Assembly (NCBI GenBank): GCA_023257915.1 | Contig: JALRBB010000511.1 | Coordinates: forward strand, 1-5,249 | DNA: 5,249 nucleotides | Source: Quisquiliibacterium sp. | Lineage (GTDB): Bacteria > Pseudomonadota > Gammaproteobacteria > Burkholderiales > Burkholderiaceae_E | Reading direction: 5' to 3' | Part shown: in pieces, positions 1-5,249 of the stretch | Layout of the letters: every line of letters starts with the position of its first letter | Position numbering within the stretch: the first letter of the stretch is position 1 | Notes under the pieces: model-generated | The model's database searches: none | Seen by the model: the letters and a program-made list of their open reading frames with translations, nothing else | Told to the model about the DNA's origin: nothing | Translations under genes and position numbers: made by a program

Positions 1-422
1 AGGAAAACAAGCCGGTGGCCGAGGCCGCGATCATGCGCGTCGTCGAAGATGCGGGCGCCGAGCTGATCGTGCTGGCGCGCTACATGCAGATCCTGTCGGA
101 CGAGATGTGCAAGAAGATGTCGGGGCGGATCATCAACATCCACCACAGCTTCCTGCCCAGCTTCAAGGGCGCCAAGCCCTACGCGCAGGCGCATGACCGC
201 GGCGTCAAGCTGATCGGCGCTACCGCGCACTACGTTACTGCCGACCTGGACGAGGGCCCGATCATCGAGCAGGACGTCGAGCGGGTCGACCACGCGATGA
301 CGCCCGACGAACTTGCTGCGGTCGGCCATGATGTCGAGTCGGTGGTACTGGCCCGGGCGCTGAAGTGGCACATCGAGCACCGGGTGCTGATCAACGGTCA
401 TCGCACCGTCGTGTTCCGCTAA
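1..422 (+). CDS. purU: Formyltetrahydrofolate deformylase, C-terminal part (5' end outside window)
   Basis: PurU hydrolyses 10-formyltetrahydrofolate to formate and tetrahydrofolate in the cytoplasm, balancing the one-carbon pool and supplying formate for purine synthesis. The reading frame is open from the left edge (first full codon at 3), giving 139 visible residues of a protein usually near 280-290. The N-terminal ACT domain is off-window; what remains is most of the catalytic formyltransferase-like domain. Counting from the first full codon, the block [11 protein letters not shown] supplies the Asn45 and His47 that match the catalytic Asn/His of the PurN fold, and LDEGPII supplies the matching Asp (Asp83). 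GATAHYV lies between them and the protein ends NGHRTVVFR. The stop codon is intact and the next gene starts 4 bp later, suggesting co-transcription. PurN is excluded by the double-His INIHHS block and the PurU-type tail. Identification is very secure; the beta-proteobacterial flavour is recall. Confidence 0.97.
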   Translation, partial: ENKPVAEAAIMRVVEDAGAELIVLARYMQILSDEMCKKMSGRIINIHHSFLPSFKGAKPYAQAHDRGVKLIGATAHYVTADLDEGPIIEQDVERVDHAMTPDELAAVGHDVESVVLARALKWHIEHRVLINGHRTVVFR

Positions 423-426
423 CACC

Positions 427-864
427 ATGATGCGATCCGCCCCGGTATTCAGCACGGCGCAGGCGGCCGAAGAGGCGTTCTACGACGCGATGCAGCGCGG
501 CGATCTGCCCGAGATGATGTCGCTGTGGGCCGATGACGACGAGGCGGTCTGCGTCCACCCAAACGGCGCACGCCTGGTCGGCGTGCAGGCGATCCGCGCC
601 TCGTTCGAGGAGATCTTCGCGCAGGGCGGTGTCGACGTGCGGATTGCCGGTGCACATATCCAGCAAGGCGCCATGATCGCGGTCCACAACGTCATCGAGA
701 AAATTCTGGTGAGCGGACGGATGGGTACCGAGGTCGTCGAATGCATTGCCACCAACGTCTATGTGAATAGTCCCGGTGGCTGGCATATCGTGCTGCATCA
801 TGCGTCGCCTGCCGGCGAACGCTCCGACCCGGAACTTCCGGTCGACACTTCCACGCTGCACTGA
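427..864 (+). CDS. Small NTF2/SnoaL-like fold protein of unknown substrate
   Basis: This 145-residue protein has the layout of the SnoaL-like/NTF2-like superfamily (DUF4440-type): an N-terminal helix pair (about residues 10-35, AEEAFYDAMQRGD followed by MMSLWADDDEAVCVHP), the turn NGARLVG, a helix AIRASFEEIF (about 55-64), and then alternating beta strands (about 70-125) with a conserved Trp near the end (GGWHIVLHHAS). Family members form a cone-shaped barrel with a central pocket and may be enzymes, ligand binders or oligomerisation modules. The sequence does not say which. There is no signal peptide or membrane segment, so it is probably cytoplasmic. It starts 4 bp after purU; ATG 427 and ATG 430 are adjacent and neither has a clear Shine-Dalgarno, so translation may depend on coupling to purU. 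The last 15 or so residues look like a disordered tail. Fold assignment is fairly secure; function is unknown. Confidence 0.8.
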   Translation: MMRSAPVFSTAQAAEEAFYDAMQRGDLPEMMSLWADDDEAVCVHPNGARLVGVQAIRASFEEIFAQGGVDVRIAGAHIQQGAMIAVHNVIEKILVSGRMGTEVVECIATNVYVNSPGGWHIVLHHASPAGERSDPELPVDTSTLH

Positions 865-872
865 TTCGCCAG

Positions 873-1931
873 ATGTCATACGTCGCGCCCCGCTGGCTGC
901 CGGGCCCCCACACGCAGACGATCTGGCCGGCGGTGATCGCGCCGCGCGCTCAGGTTCGATACCAACGGGTGCGATGGAGCACCCCGGATGGGGATTTCAT
1001 CGATGTTGATTTCGCGCTCGGCCAGACCTCGGCCGACGCCATCCCGGGCACTGGCGCCGACGATCTCGCCACGCAGGCCCTGGGCAGCCGCGATGACGAG
1101 CGCCCGCTGCTGGTGCTGTTTCACGGACTGGAGGGCAACTCGTCGAGCCACTACGCGACCGCGATGATGGCCGCCGCGCTGCATCGCGGCTGGCGCGCCG
1201 CGGTCGTGCACTTTCGCGGCTGCAGCGGTGAGCCGAATCTCGCCCCGCGCGCCTACCATTCCGGCGACTCCGACGAGATCGACTGGGTGCTACGCCGCTT
1301 CAGTGACCAACTGGCATGTCGCGCACCATTGTTCGCCGTCGGCGTCTCGCTTGGCGGCAATGCGCTGGCCAAGTGGCTCGGCGAACGTGGCTCTCAGGCG
1401 CGGTTCGTCACGGCGGCGGCAGCAATCTGTGCCCCGCATGATCTGCAGGCCGGGGCGCAGGCGTTATCGCACGGCTTCAATCGTGTCTACACCGCGAACT
1501 TCCTGAAGTCGCTAAAAACCAAGAGCCTGGAGAAGTTGACCCGCTACCCGCAATTGTTCGACCGCGAGCGCATGCTTGCGGCGCGCGACTTCTTCGACTT
1601 CGACGATGCGGTCACGGCACCGATGCACGGTTTTCGCAGCTGTTACGACTACTGGGAGCGCTCGTCATGCCGAAGCTTCCTGGCGGGTATCCGGATCCCG
1701 ACCTTGCTGATCAATTCACGCAATGATCCCTTCGTTCCCGCCAATGTGCTGGCGCAGCCCCCTCAGGTCTCCGCACAAGTGCAACTCGAGTACCCCGATC
1801 AGGGTGGACACGTGGGCTTTGCCAGCGGCGGCTTTCCCGGGCGTTTCGAGTGGATTCCGGCGCGCGTGCTTGGCTTTCTTTCCGAGCAGCCGCACACGAA
1901 TTCGCAAGCACCAGGACCTCTGCATGGATGA
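873..1931 (+). CDS. yheT: YheT-family alpha/beta hydrolase
   Basis: This 352-residue protein belongs to the YheT/AB-hydrolase-4 group (UPF0017; related to eukaryotic ABHD1/ABHD3). Family members are serine hydrolases thought to act on esters or lipids; the bacterial substrate is not established. Visible landmarks in order are the family N-terminus RWLPGPHTQTIWPA (7-20), the oxyanion-side motif HGLEGNS (84-90), HFRGCSGE with downstream YHSGDSDEIDW (113-138), the nucleophile elbow GVSLGGN with Ser159, NDPFVP with Asp285, and QGGHVGF with His313. Ser159-Asp285-His313 would form the catalytic triad, and all three are present. Length is close to the E. coli protein (about 340). There is no signal peptide. 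ATG 873 is 8 bp after the preceding stop, without an obvious Shine-Dalgarno, but the family N-terminus begins a few residues after it, which supports this start. The 3' end overlaps the next gene by 8 bp. Residues after about 338 look like a non-conserved tail. Confidence 0.93.
   Translation: MSYVAPRWLPGPHTQTIWPAVIAPRAQVRYQRVRWSTPDGDFIDVDFALGQTSADAIPGTGADDLATQALGSRDDERPLLVLFHGLEGNSSSHYATAMMAAALHRGWRAAVVHFRGCSGEPNLAPRAYHSGDSDEIDWVLRRFSDQLACRAPLFAVGVSLGGNALAKWLGERGSQARFVTAAAAICAPHDLQAGAQALSHGFNRVYTANFLKSLKTKSLEKLTRYPQLFDRERMLAARDFFDFDDAVTAPMHGFRSCYDYWERSSCRSFLAGIRIPTLLINSRNDPFVPANVLAQPPQVSAQVQLEYPDQGGHVGFASGGFPGRFEWIPARVLGFLSEQPHTNSQAPGPLHG
1913..1916 (+). promoter_or_regulatory. Ribosome binding site for the gene at 1924
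   Basis: AGGA lies 7 nt before ATG 1924, inside the end of the yheT-like gene. It supports a start at 1924, although the frame is open much further upstream (to about 1723). That upstream stretch lies within the yheT coding region, where the hydrolase's Asp and His motifs are encoded in another frame. Confidence 0.6.
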
Positions 1932-2481
1932 CGCGGTGCTGCGCGCAATGCAACGCTGGCCAAACGTGCCGGCGGTGTACGGTTGGCTGCGACTTGACCG
2001 GCGCGGACGCTGGCTGCTGATCGACCGTGGACAACCGGACTTCGACGAACGCCGTGATGGTGCCGGTAGCCCGATCACCAATCCGCAGATCCTGGAATTT
2101 ATCGCCCGCAATTACCAGCCTGACGCGCAAGGCCGCTGGTATTGGCAGAACGGCCCGCAACGCGTGTTCGTCGACCTGGAGATCGCCCCGCTGATCCTGC
2201 GCGTGCTCGGCTGCGGCGCGCAGGCGCAGATGGTCACGCACACCGGCGTGCAGATCAGCCGTGTCGACTACGCCTGGCTCACGTCGCGGGGCGAGTTGTT
2301 GCTCGCCACCGACGCGGGTCCGGGTGCGGTCCACGACCTGGACCTTGGTCTGCTGGAATTTGGCGACGAAGCCCCCGCCGGTCTTCCGGGCTGCTTGCAG
2401 ATCCTGGACAAACCGGTCACTATCGATCGGCTCGGGGATGACGCCCCGTTCTTTGATCTGCGCCCCCGACCCGCTGACTGA
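1924..2481 (+). CDS. Conserved protein of unknown function, follows the YheT-like hydrolase
   Basis: A 185-residue protein beginning MDDAVLRAMQRWPNVPAVYGWL. It resembles a family of uncharacterised proteins remembered from beta-proteobacteria (annotated, as far as I recall, as DUF2946-family; the number should be verified), typified by the WPNVP..YGWL start, a central NGPQRVFVDLE segment (about 76-86) and THTGVQ (about 105-110). It contains many short hydrophobic stretches flanked by charged residues, reading as a soluble beta-rich protein. No signal peptide, membrane helix, nucleotide-binding motif or metal-binding cluster is evident. Two Cys (97, 145) are far apart. The start is set by the AGGA at 1913-1916 and by the family N-terminus; the ATG lies inside the end of the yheT-like gene, with the stop of that gene at 1929-1931, so translation is probably coupled. 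Likely last gene of the purU transcript. Function unknown; it is reported as a companion of the hydrolase only because of position. Confidence 0.78.
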   Translation: MDDAVLRAMQRWPNVPAVYGWLRLDRRGRWLLIDRGQPDFDERRDGAGSPITNPQILEFIARNYQPDAQGRWYWQNGPQRVFVDLEIAPLILRVLGCGAQAQMVTHTGVQISRVDYAWLTSRGELLLATDAGPGAVHDLDLGLLEFGDEAPAGLPGCLQILDKPVTIDRLGDDAPFFDLRPRPAD

Positions 2482-2517
2482 CCCGTAGGCAGCCCGTCGG
2501 GCCCACCGCTTGCCTTC

Positions 2518-2544
2518 GTCAACAAGTCAACGCGGACTAGTTGA
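2518..2544 (+). repeat. GTCAAC direct repeat with inverted half-site before the kinase gene
   Basis: GTCAAC occurs twice at 2518-2523 and 2526-2531 (8-bp period), and the inverted pentamer GTTGA follows at 2540-2544, able to pair with TCAAC at 2527-2531 around an 8-nt loop. The downstream arm touches the kinase Shine-Dalgarno. It could be an operator or a weak leader hairpin, but short repeats of this kind also arise by chance. No convincing sigma-70 -35/-10 pair was found in 2482-2552. Confidence 0.25.
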
Positions 2545-2548
2545 GGGA
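2543..2548 (+). promoter_or_regulatory. Ribosome binding site favouring the GTG start at 2553
   Basis: The purine run GAGGGA ends 4 nt before GTG 2553 (its GAGG core is 6 nt away), which is good spacing. It argues against the alternative in-frame TTG at 2541, which itself overlaps this site, and against ATG 2595, whose nearest AGGA (2576-2579) is 15 nt away. Confidence 0.6.
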
Positions 2549-2552
2549 TCCC

Positions 2553-4643
2553 GTGGACAGTTCAGATCACCGCCAAGGAAAGCCAGTCAGCACCATGCAG
2601 ATGGCGTTGGCGCTGCTGGGCGTGGCGCTTGTGCATTACGGCCTGAGCCAGATCAGTCGATTCACGGTTGCCGACCCATTCCAGGTATCGCTGCTCTGGT
2701 TACCGGCCGGTTTTGGTGTGGCCGCAATTGCGGCACTCGGCCCCAAAGCGACGCTCGCCGTGTTTGTGGCTGCGCTTGCAAACAGTCTTCACTACGACAG
2801 CGGCACAGCCGTCGCGATCGCCACTTCGCTGGGGAGCAGCTTGCAGTGCGCGGCCATCGCGTATGGACTCGGTCGCTGGTGCGGCCTGGGCCGCCTGGCG
2901 CACGCAGGCATCCACCCTGGTAGCACCGAATTTAGCGGCGCTCGCTTTTACATGACGCTCGCATCCGGAACCTTCATCGCCCCGACGTTCGGGGCGATGA
3001 CGCTTTGCGTCAGCGGGATCATTGCGTGGCCCCTGTTCGGCAATACCTGGGTGGGCTGGTGGATCGGCGACCTGTTCGGCGTGATGATCGCAGCCCCGAT
3101 CGCGTTTGAGGTAATCAGCCGTCTGATCGACAAGCCCGCATTGCCCAGCTGGCAAGGCGCGCTGACGATGTCGGCCATCCCCCTCGCGCTGTTACTGCTG
3201 ATTCTTGAAGCCGCATTCGACTATCAAATGATCTTGGCGTATCCAGGGGGGCTGACTGCTCGGGAAATGAACGCCATCCTGGGCTTGGCAAGTACCATCG
3301 CCGTCATTTCGATCGCCCTGCTGCACTTGCACGCTGAAAAACTCAGGCGGCACAGCGAGCACGCCAGGCTGGCTTTGAACGAATCAAACGAGCAGATCGC
3401 AGCGCAGGCCCGCCAACTCGCCGCGCTCAATGACGAGCTTTTTCTGCGTGCCCGGGATGCCGAGAAGGCAAACCGCGCCAAATCGGAGTTCCTGTCGACA
3501 ATGAGTCATGAACTGCGCACGCCGCTCAATGCCGTCGTGGGCTACGCCTACTTGCTGCAGCGTGAGGCGCTCAGCCCGTCGGCGAAGGAGTACGCGGACC
3601 AGATCACATCCTCATCGCAGCACCTGCTTGCGATGATCTCCGACATCCTGGACATCGCGCGGTCCGAATCTGGTCTGCTGACCCTGACCAGTGAAGAGTT
3701 TTCTCTGCGCACTCTGCTCTCCGACGTTCAGGACATCACACGCCAGCAGGCGAATCACAAAGGGCTGGCCCTGACGGTGGAGATCGACAGTGCCGCTGAC
3801 CTGTTCCGTGGCGATCCGGTGCGATTGCGCCAGTGTCTGCTGAACTACGTCGGCAATGCGATCAAGTTCACGGATCATGGGCAGATTGCCATCGAAGTGC
3901 GTGCACGCCCGCACGCAGACGGGTCTACATTACTGCGCTTCCGGGTCAAAGACACCGGTATCGGCATTGAGGCTCAACAGCAATCGCGCATATTCGATGC
4001 GTTCCGCCAGGTCGACATGAGCTCGCAACGCAGGCACGGCGGTGCTGGGCTGGGCCTGGCGATCACGCGCAAACTGGCCGAGGCGATGGGTGGAGCCGCA
4101 GGCGTCCAGAGCGAGCCGGGAATCGGCAGCACATTCTGGTTTACCGCATCTGTCGAGACCCCGACCCTCGCCGATGGGTCGGATGCTGACCAGGCAGCGC
4201 CCGAATCTCCGGAAGACTTGTTGCGTGAGAAATACCCAGGCGTGCGGATTCTGATTGCGGAAGACGATTCGATCAGTCAGGCCTTCATGCGACTGCTGCT
4301 CGAACCTCTAGGCGCCTGCGTGGACCTCGTCGATGACGGGCAGCAGGCGATCGACAAGGCACGGACAACCGGCTACGACTGCGTGCTGATGGACGTGCAG
4401 ATGCCGGGCCTGACCGGGGTGCAGGCAACCCGTGAGATTCGCCGCCTGCCCGGCTGGGCGCAGACTCCAATCATCGCCCTGACCGCGGATGCGCGCCCTG
4501 AAAACCGCCAGGAGTGTCTTGACGCCGGCATGAGTGGTTTTCTGACGAAACCGGTCAATCCGCAACAGTTACTGGCGGTTCTTGTTGCGGCGCTGCAGAG
4601 CTCAGACGCGCAATCTGGCGCCGGCGCGAACAATCCCGGTTGA
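2553..4643 (+). CDS. MASE1-type membrane hybrid sensor histidine kinase with C-terminal receiver
   Basis: A 696-residue inner-membrane hybrid kinase (numbered from GTG 2553). Residues about 17-260 form some eight hydrophobic helices with MASE1-like landmarks (WLPAGFGVAA near 49-58, GWWIGDLFGVMIAAP near 168-182); MASE1 is an integral-membrane sensory domain whose ligand is generally unknown. A charged, Ala/Gln-rich coiled coil (about 260-314) leads into HisKA (SHELRTPLN, phospho-acceptor His319). The ATPase has the N box (NYVGNAIKFT, Asn435), G1 DTGIGI (467-472), F box IFDAFRQVD (480-488) and G2 GGAGLGLAI (496-504). The receiver (about 565-680) has the acidic cluster EDD (570-572), acceptor Asp614 in LMDVQMPG, Thr644 and Lys666. 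All catalytic residues are present, so it should be active. There is no PAS, HAMP or HPt domain, so a full phosphorelay needs an HPt protein elsewhere. No partner regulator is adjacent. GC is lower than in neighbours. Family certain; signal and output unknown. Confidence 0.95.
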   Translation: MDSSDHRQGKPVSTMQMALALLGVALVHYGLSQISRFTVADPFQVSLLWLPAGFGVAAIAALGPKATLAVFVAALANSLHYDSGTAVAIATSLGSSLQCAAIAYGLGRWCGLGRLAHAGIHPGSTEFSGARFYMTLASGTFIAPTFGAMTLCVSGIIAWPLFGNTWVGWWIGDLFGVMIAAPIAFEVISRLIDKPALPSWQGALTMSAIPLALLLLILEAAFDYQMILAYPGGLTAREMNAILGLASTIAVISIALLHLHAEKLRRHSEHARLALNESNEQIAAQARQLAALNDELFLRARDAEKANRAKSEFLSTMSHELRTPLNAVVGYAYLLQREALSPSAKEYADQITSSSQHLLAMISDILDIARSESGLLTLTSEEFSLRTLLSDVQDITRQQANHKGLALTVEIDSAADLFRGDPVRLRQCLLNYVGNAIKFTDHGQIAIEVRARPHADGSTLLRFRVKDTGIGIEAQQQSRIFDAFRQVDMSSQRRHGGAGLGLAITRKLAEAMGGAAGVQSEPGIGSTFWFTASVETPTLADGSDADQAAPESPEDLLREKYPGVRILIAEDDSISQAFMRLLLEPLGACVDLVDDGQQAIDKARTTGYDCVLMDVQMPGLTGVQATREIRRLPGWAQTPIIALTADARPENRQECLDAGMSGFLTKPVNPQQLLAVLVAALQSSDAQSGAGANNPG
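2974..3000 (+). repeat. Perfect 12-bp inverted repeat (3-nt loop) within the kinase gene
   Basis: Left arm 2974-2985 (TCATCGCCCCGA) is exactly complementary to right arm 2989-3000 (TCGGGGCGATGA), with loop CGT. Ten of the codons for kinase residues about 141-150 (FIAPTFGAMT, in a membrane helix) cover it. The RNA hairpin would be very stable. No U-tract follows, so it is not a standard intrinsic terminator. The role, if any, is unknown. Confidence 0.85.
2998..3012 (+). repeat. Second perfect hairpin (6 bp, TTT loop) overlapping the first
   Basis: TGACGC (2998-3003), loop TTT, GCGTCA (3007-3012). Its first three bases are the last three of the 12-bp inverted repeat, so the two stems cannot both be complete. 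An identical ATGACGCT at 2952-2959 and 2997-3004 gives GCGTCA a second possible upstream partner. Each copy of the octamer encodes the tripeptide MTL, so part of this may be protein-driven. Confidence 0.7.
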
Positions 4644-4671
4644 CGGATAGTCGCGGCTGAGCAGGTTGCGC

Positions 4672-5249
4672 TCAACGACGCGCGCGATCCTGCTGCTCGC
4701 GCGTGTAGATGGCCTGCAGTTCGCGAAGACGCGCGTCGACCTGCGACGCGGTGTAAAAGTCCATGCCACCGTCCCGCCGAGCGAGCTTGAGCTGCTCGAT
4801 CGCCGCCAGCCAGCCGCCGAGCAACGCGTATTCCTCCGCCGACGCGCGATGCGCGAGCGCCTTGTTGCCGGTTCCGGCATGCGCACGCGAGAGCAGGCGC
4901 CAGAGAACCGGATCGGTGCGATACAACTCGACCTGGTCCTGCAAGAACTTCGCGGCCTGCTGATGGCGGCGCAGACGTAGCAGCGCTTCGGCCTGCAGAT
5001 ATCGCAGGCCGCGCGCACCCGGATGACGGGCCGAAGCCTCGAGCGCCTGTTTCAGCGCCCCCTCGGCATCGTCGGCGTCCAGCCGGATCTGCGCGGCCAG
5101 CCGATCCAGAAACGCATGGCCCTGCGGCAGTCTGCTGCGCGCCTGCGCGAGCGCCTGTTCAGCGGCAGAGAAATCGCGCTGCGCATTTGCCACCACCGCC
5201 AGACCGAACCAGCTCGCCGCTTCGTCCGGCGTGGTCTTGTCGCGTAACT
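4672..5249 (-). CDS. C-terminal TPR region of an M48 metalloprotease (BepA/YfgC type), 5' end outside window
   Basis: The minus-strand frame is open from the right edge to the stop at 4672-4674, giving 191 residues. An in-frame GTG at 5196 is not the true start, because the frame and the repeat pattern continue upstream (TPDEAASWFGLAVVANAQ). The visible part is a helical TPR array of about four units: roughly residues 8-43 (AASWFGLA..DFSAAEQALAQA), 44-77 (FLDRLAAQIRLDADDAEGALKQA), 78-111 (LRYLQAEALLRLRRHQQAAKFL) and 112-150 (PVLWRLLSRAHAGTGNKALAHRASAEEYALLG), ending with IEQLKLARR..DFYTASQVDARLRELQ. That ending is typical of periplasmic BepA-like proteases, which couple an M48 zinc-peptidase domain to TPRs and handle stalled outer-membrane beta-barrel assembly. 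The HEXXH protease motif would lie beyond the window, so catalysis cannot be confirmed here. It converges on the kinase gene with 28 bp between stops. A plain TPR lipoprotein is the alternative. Confidence 0.85.
   Translation of the reverse strand, partial: LRDKTTPDEAASWFGLAVVANAQRDFSAAEQALAQARSRLPQGHAFLDRLAAQIRLDADDAEGALKQALEASARHPGARGLRYLQAEALLRLRRHQQAAKFLQDQVELYRTDPVLWRLLSRAHAGTGNKALAHRASAEEYALLGGWLAAIEQLKLARRDGGMDFYTASQVDARLRELQAIYTREQQDRARR

Noticed and set aside
391..879. Minus-strand open frame of 162 codons opposite the NTF2-like gene
   Set aside because: Arg/His/Asp-rich translation with no recognisable motif, antisense to a gene with clear fold features. Long shadow frames are expected at this GC.
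1723..1923. N-terminal extension of the unknown-function protein to 252 residues
   Set aside because: The extra part overlaps yheT-like coding sequence carrying catalytic Asp285 and His313, is low-complexity, and the family-like N-terminus and Shine-Dalgarno are at 1924.
1711..2334. Minus-strand open frame of 207 codons opposite the yheT-like end and the unknown-function gene
   Set aside because: Composition is typical of an antisense shadow and it crosses two supported plus-strand genes.
2492..2502. GCCC-GTC-GGGC stem after the unknown-function gene as a terminator
   Set aside because: Only a 4-bp stem and no T-tract.
2541..2552. TTG at 2541 as the kinase start
   Set aside because: It overlaps the GAGGGA that is well spaced for GTG 2553. 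It would add only four residues, so the choice has little effect.
4658..4704. Hairpins near the convergent stops (TGAGC/GCTCA at 4658-4674; ACGCGCG/CGCGCGT at 4678-4704) as a bidirectional terminator
   Set aside because: Short stems, no flanking T-run or A-run, and the second lies fully inside the minus-strand coding sequence.
4666..4980. Plus-strand open frame of 104 codons opposite the TPR protein
   Set aside because: The minus-strand frame shows a clear TPR pattern and continues through the window edge; the plus frame shows no motif.
4989..5011. Perfect 8-bp inverted repeat with a 7-nt loop in the TPR gene (CGGCCTGC / GCAGGCCG)
   Set aside because: GC-rich 8-bp stems are expected by chance in coding sequence of this composition, and it has no companion elements.

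Overview
The window looks like a GC-rich proteobacterial chromosome segment, most probably from a beta-proteobacterium (Burkholderiales or a close relative). The reasons are the PurU C-terminus (tail NGHRTVVFR, block [11 protein letters not shown]), the YheT-type hydrolase followed by the small WPNVPAVYGWL protein, and the M48/BepA-type TPR tail, all of which read like the versions remembered from that group. This is recall of family sequences, not a database search.

Layout. Positions 1-2481 hold four tightly packed plus-strand genes: the 3' end of purU (formyltetrahydrofolate deformylase), a small NTF2/SnoaL-like protein, a YheT-family alpha/beta hydrolase, and a conserved protein of unknown function. 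The intervals are 4 bp, 8 bp and an 8-bp overlap, so a single transcript is likely. After a short intergenic stretch (2482-2552) comes a 696-residue hybrid sensor histidine kinase (2553-4643): a MASE1-like multi-helix membrane sensor, a coiled-coil linker, a HisKA/HATPase core and a C-terminal receiver. It converges, with 28 bp between stop codons, on a minus-strand gene that enters from the right edge. Of that gene only the C-terminal TPR part is visible, resembling M48 metalloproteases of the BepA/YfgC type.

How the genes work together. The first four genes look like a housekeeping block: one-carbon metabolism plus three proteins of unclear substrate. No common pathway can be read from the sequence. 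The kinase is lower in GC in the lines counted and unrelated in function, so it may be a later insertion between the unknown-function gene and the protease gene. Nothing else suggests mobility: there is no transposase, integrase, tRNA, CRISPR array or terminal repeat.

The most unusual non-coding signal is a perfect 12-bp inverted repeat with a 3-nt loop inside the kinase's membrane domain (2974-3000). A second perfect 6-bp hairpin overlaps its right arm (2998-3012), and an upstream 8-base direct repeat offers an alternative partner for the second hairpin. I see no convincing new multi-gene system; most of the window is ordinary.
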